In this document: piece by piece, positions 6,037 through 6,095 of the stretch
Position numbering within the stretch: the first letter of the stretch is position 1
Layout of the letters: every line of letters begins with the position of its first letter
From: an uncultured bacterium
GTDB lineage: Bacteria; Bacillota_I; Bacilli_A; Mycoplasmatales; Metamycoplasmataceae
Length of the DNA stretch: 6,095 nucleotides
Direction: 5' to 3'
Assembly: GCA_929200685.1 (NCBI GenBank)
Contig: CAKNAO010000037.1
Coordinates: forward strand, 1 to 6,095
Translations under genes and position numbers: made by a program
Notes under the pieces: generated by a model
Seen by the model: only the letters and a program-made list of their open reading frames with translations
Told to the model about the DNA's origin: nothing
Databases searched by the model: none

Positions 6037-6095
6037 TAAATTTTACATAATTAAAATTTACTTTTATATTTATTTTTATTAATAATTTTATATGT

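Noticed and set aside
6024..6095. Promoter of rpoD or the end of an upstream gene at the right edge
   Set aside because: Only the SD is convincing. TATAAA-like and TATGTAAAAT-like strings occur, but nothing separates them from background A+T composition, and no upstream coding sequence can be recognised in 72 bases.
1..6095. Mobile elements, CRISPR arrays, tRNA/rRNA genes, riboswitches, toxin-antitoxin or defence genes
   Set aside because: I read both strands and found no transposase or integrase motifs, regularly spaced repeats or structured G+C-rich RNA islands. Almost all sequence is accounted for by eight housekeeping-type genes.

Overview
This looks like chromosomal housekeeping DNA from a mollicute (Mycoplasma sensu lato). 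The sequence is extremely A+T rich. The proteins read through only if TGA is decoded as tryptophan (genetic code 4): I identified 17 in-frame TGA codons across six genes, mostly at family-typical Trp positions, and found no TGG Trp codon. I cannot name the species. Gene content and order are typical of Mollicutes in general.

All eight genes lie on the minus strand and are tightly packed, so the window reads right to left. From the right edge: rpoD (sigma-70; 4776-6023), a NIF3-family metal-centre protein whose start is nested in the end of rpoD (4049-4792), endonuclease IV nfo (3178-4002), ribosomal protein L33 rpmG (3002-3154), elongation factor P efp (2404-2967), a 99-residue protein resembling a divergent Asp23/Gls24 domain (2105-2404), transketolase tkt (276-2105), and the N-terminal 81 codons of a probable nusB that runs off the left edge (1-245). 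No gap between genes exceeds 50 bases. The only other non-coding stretch is the 72-base leader of rpoD at the right edge.

The genes serve transcription (RpoD, NusB), translation (EF-P, L33), base-excision DNA repair (Nfo) and central carbon metabolism (transketolase). efp, the 99-aa gene and tkt are joined by two TAATG stop/start overlaps and are almost certainly co-translated. As I recall it, the B. subtilis order efp ... yqhY (Asp23/Gls24) - nusB is partly preserved here, with tkt lying between.

Two modes of translation initiation appear. rpoD, rpmG, efp, the 99-aa gene and tkt have Shine-Dalgarno sequences. nfo and nusB have none, and instead carry a perfect TATAAT exactly 6 bases before the ATG, which suggests leaderless mRNAs. 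I see no mobile element, CRISPR array, tRNA, rRNA, riboswitch or convincing hairpin terminator, and nothing that looks like a novel multi-gene system. The points worth a second look are the leaderless configuration, the 99-aa protein, the EF-P loop and a longer loop in sigma region 4.
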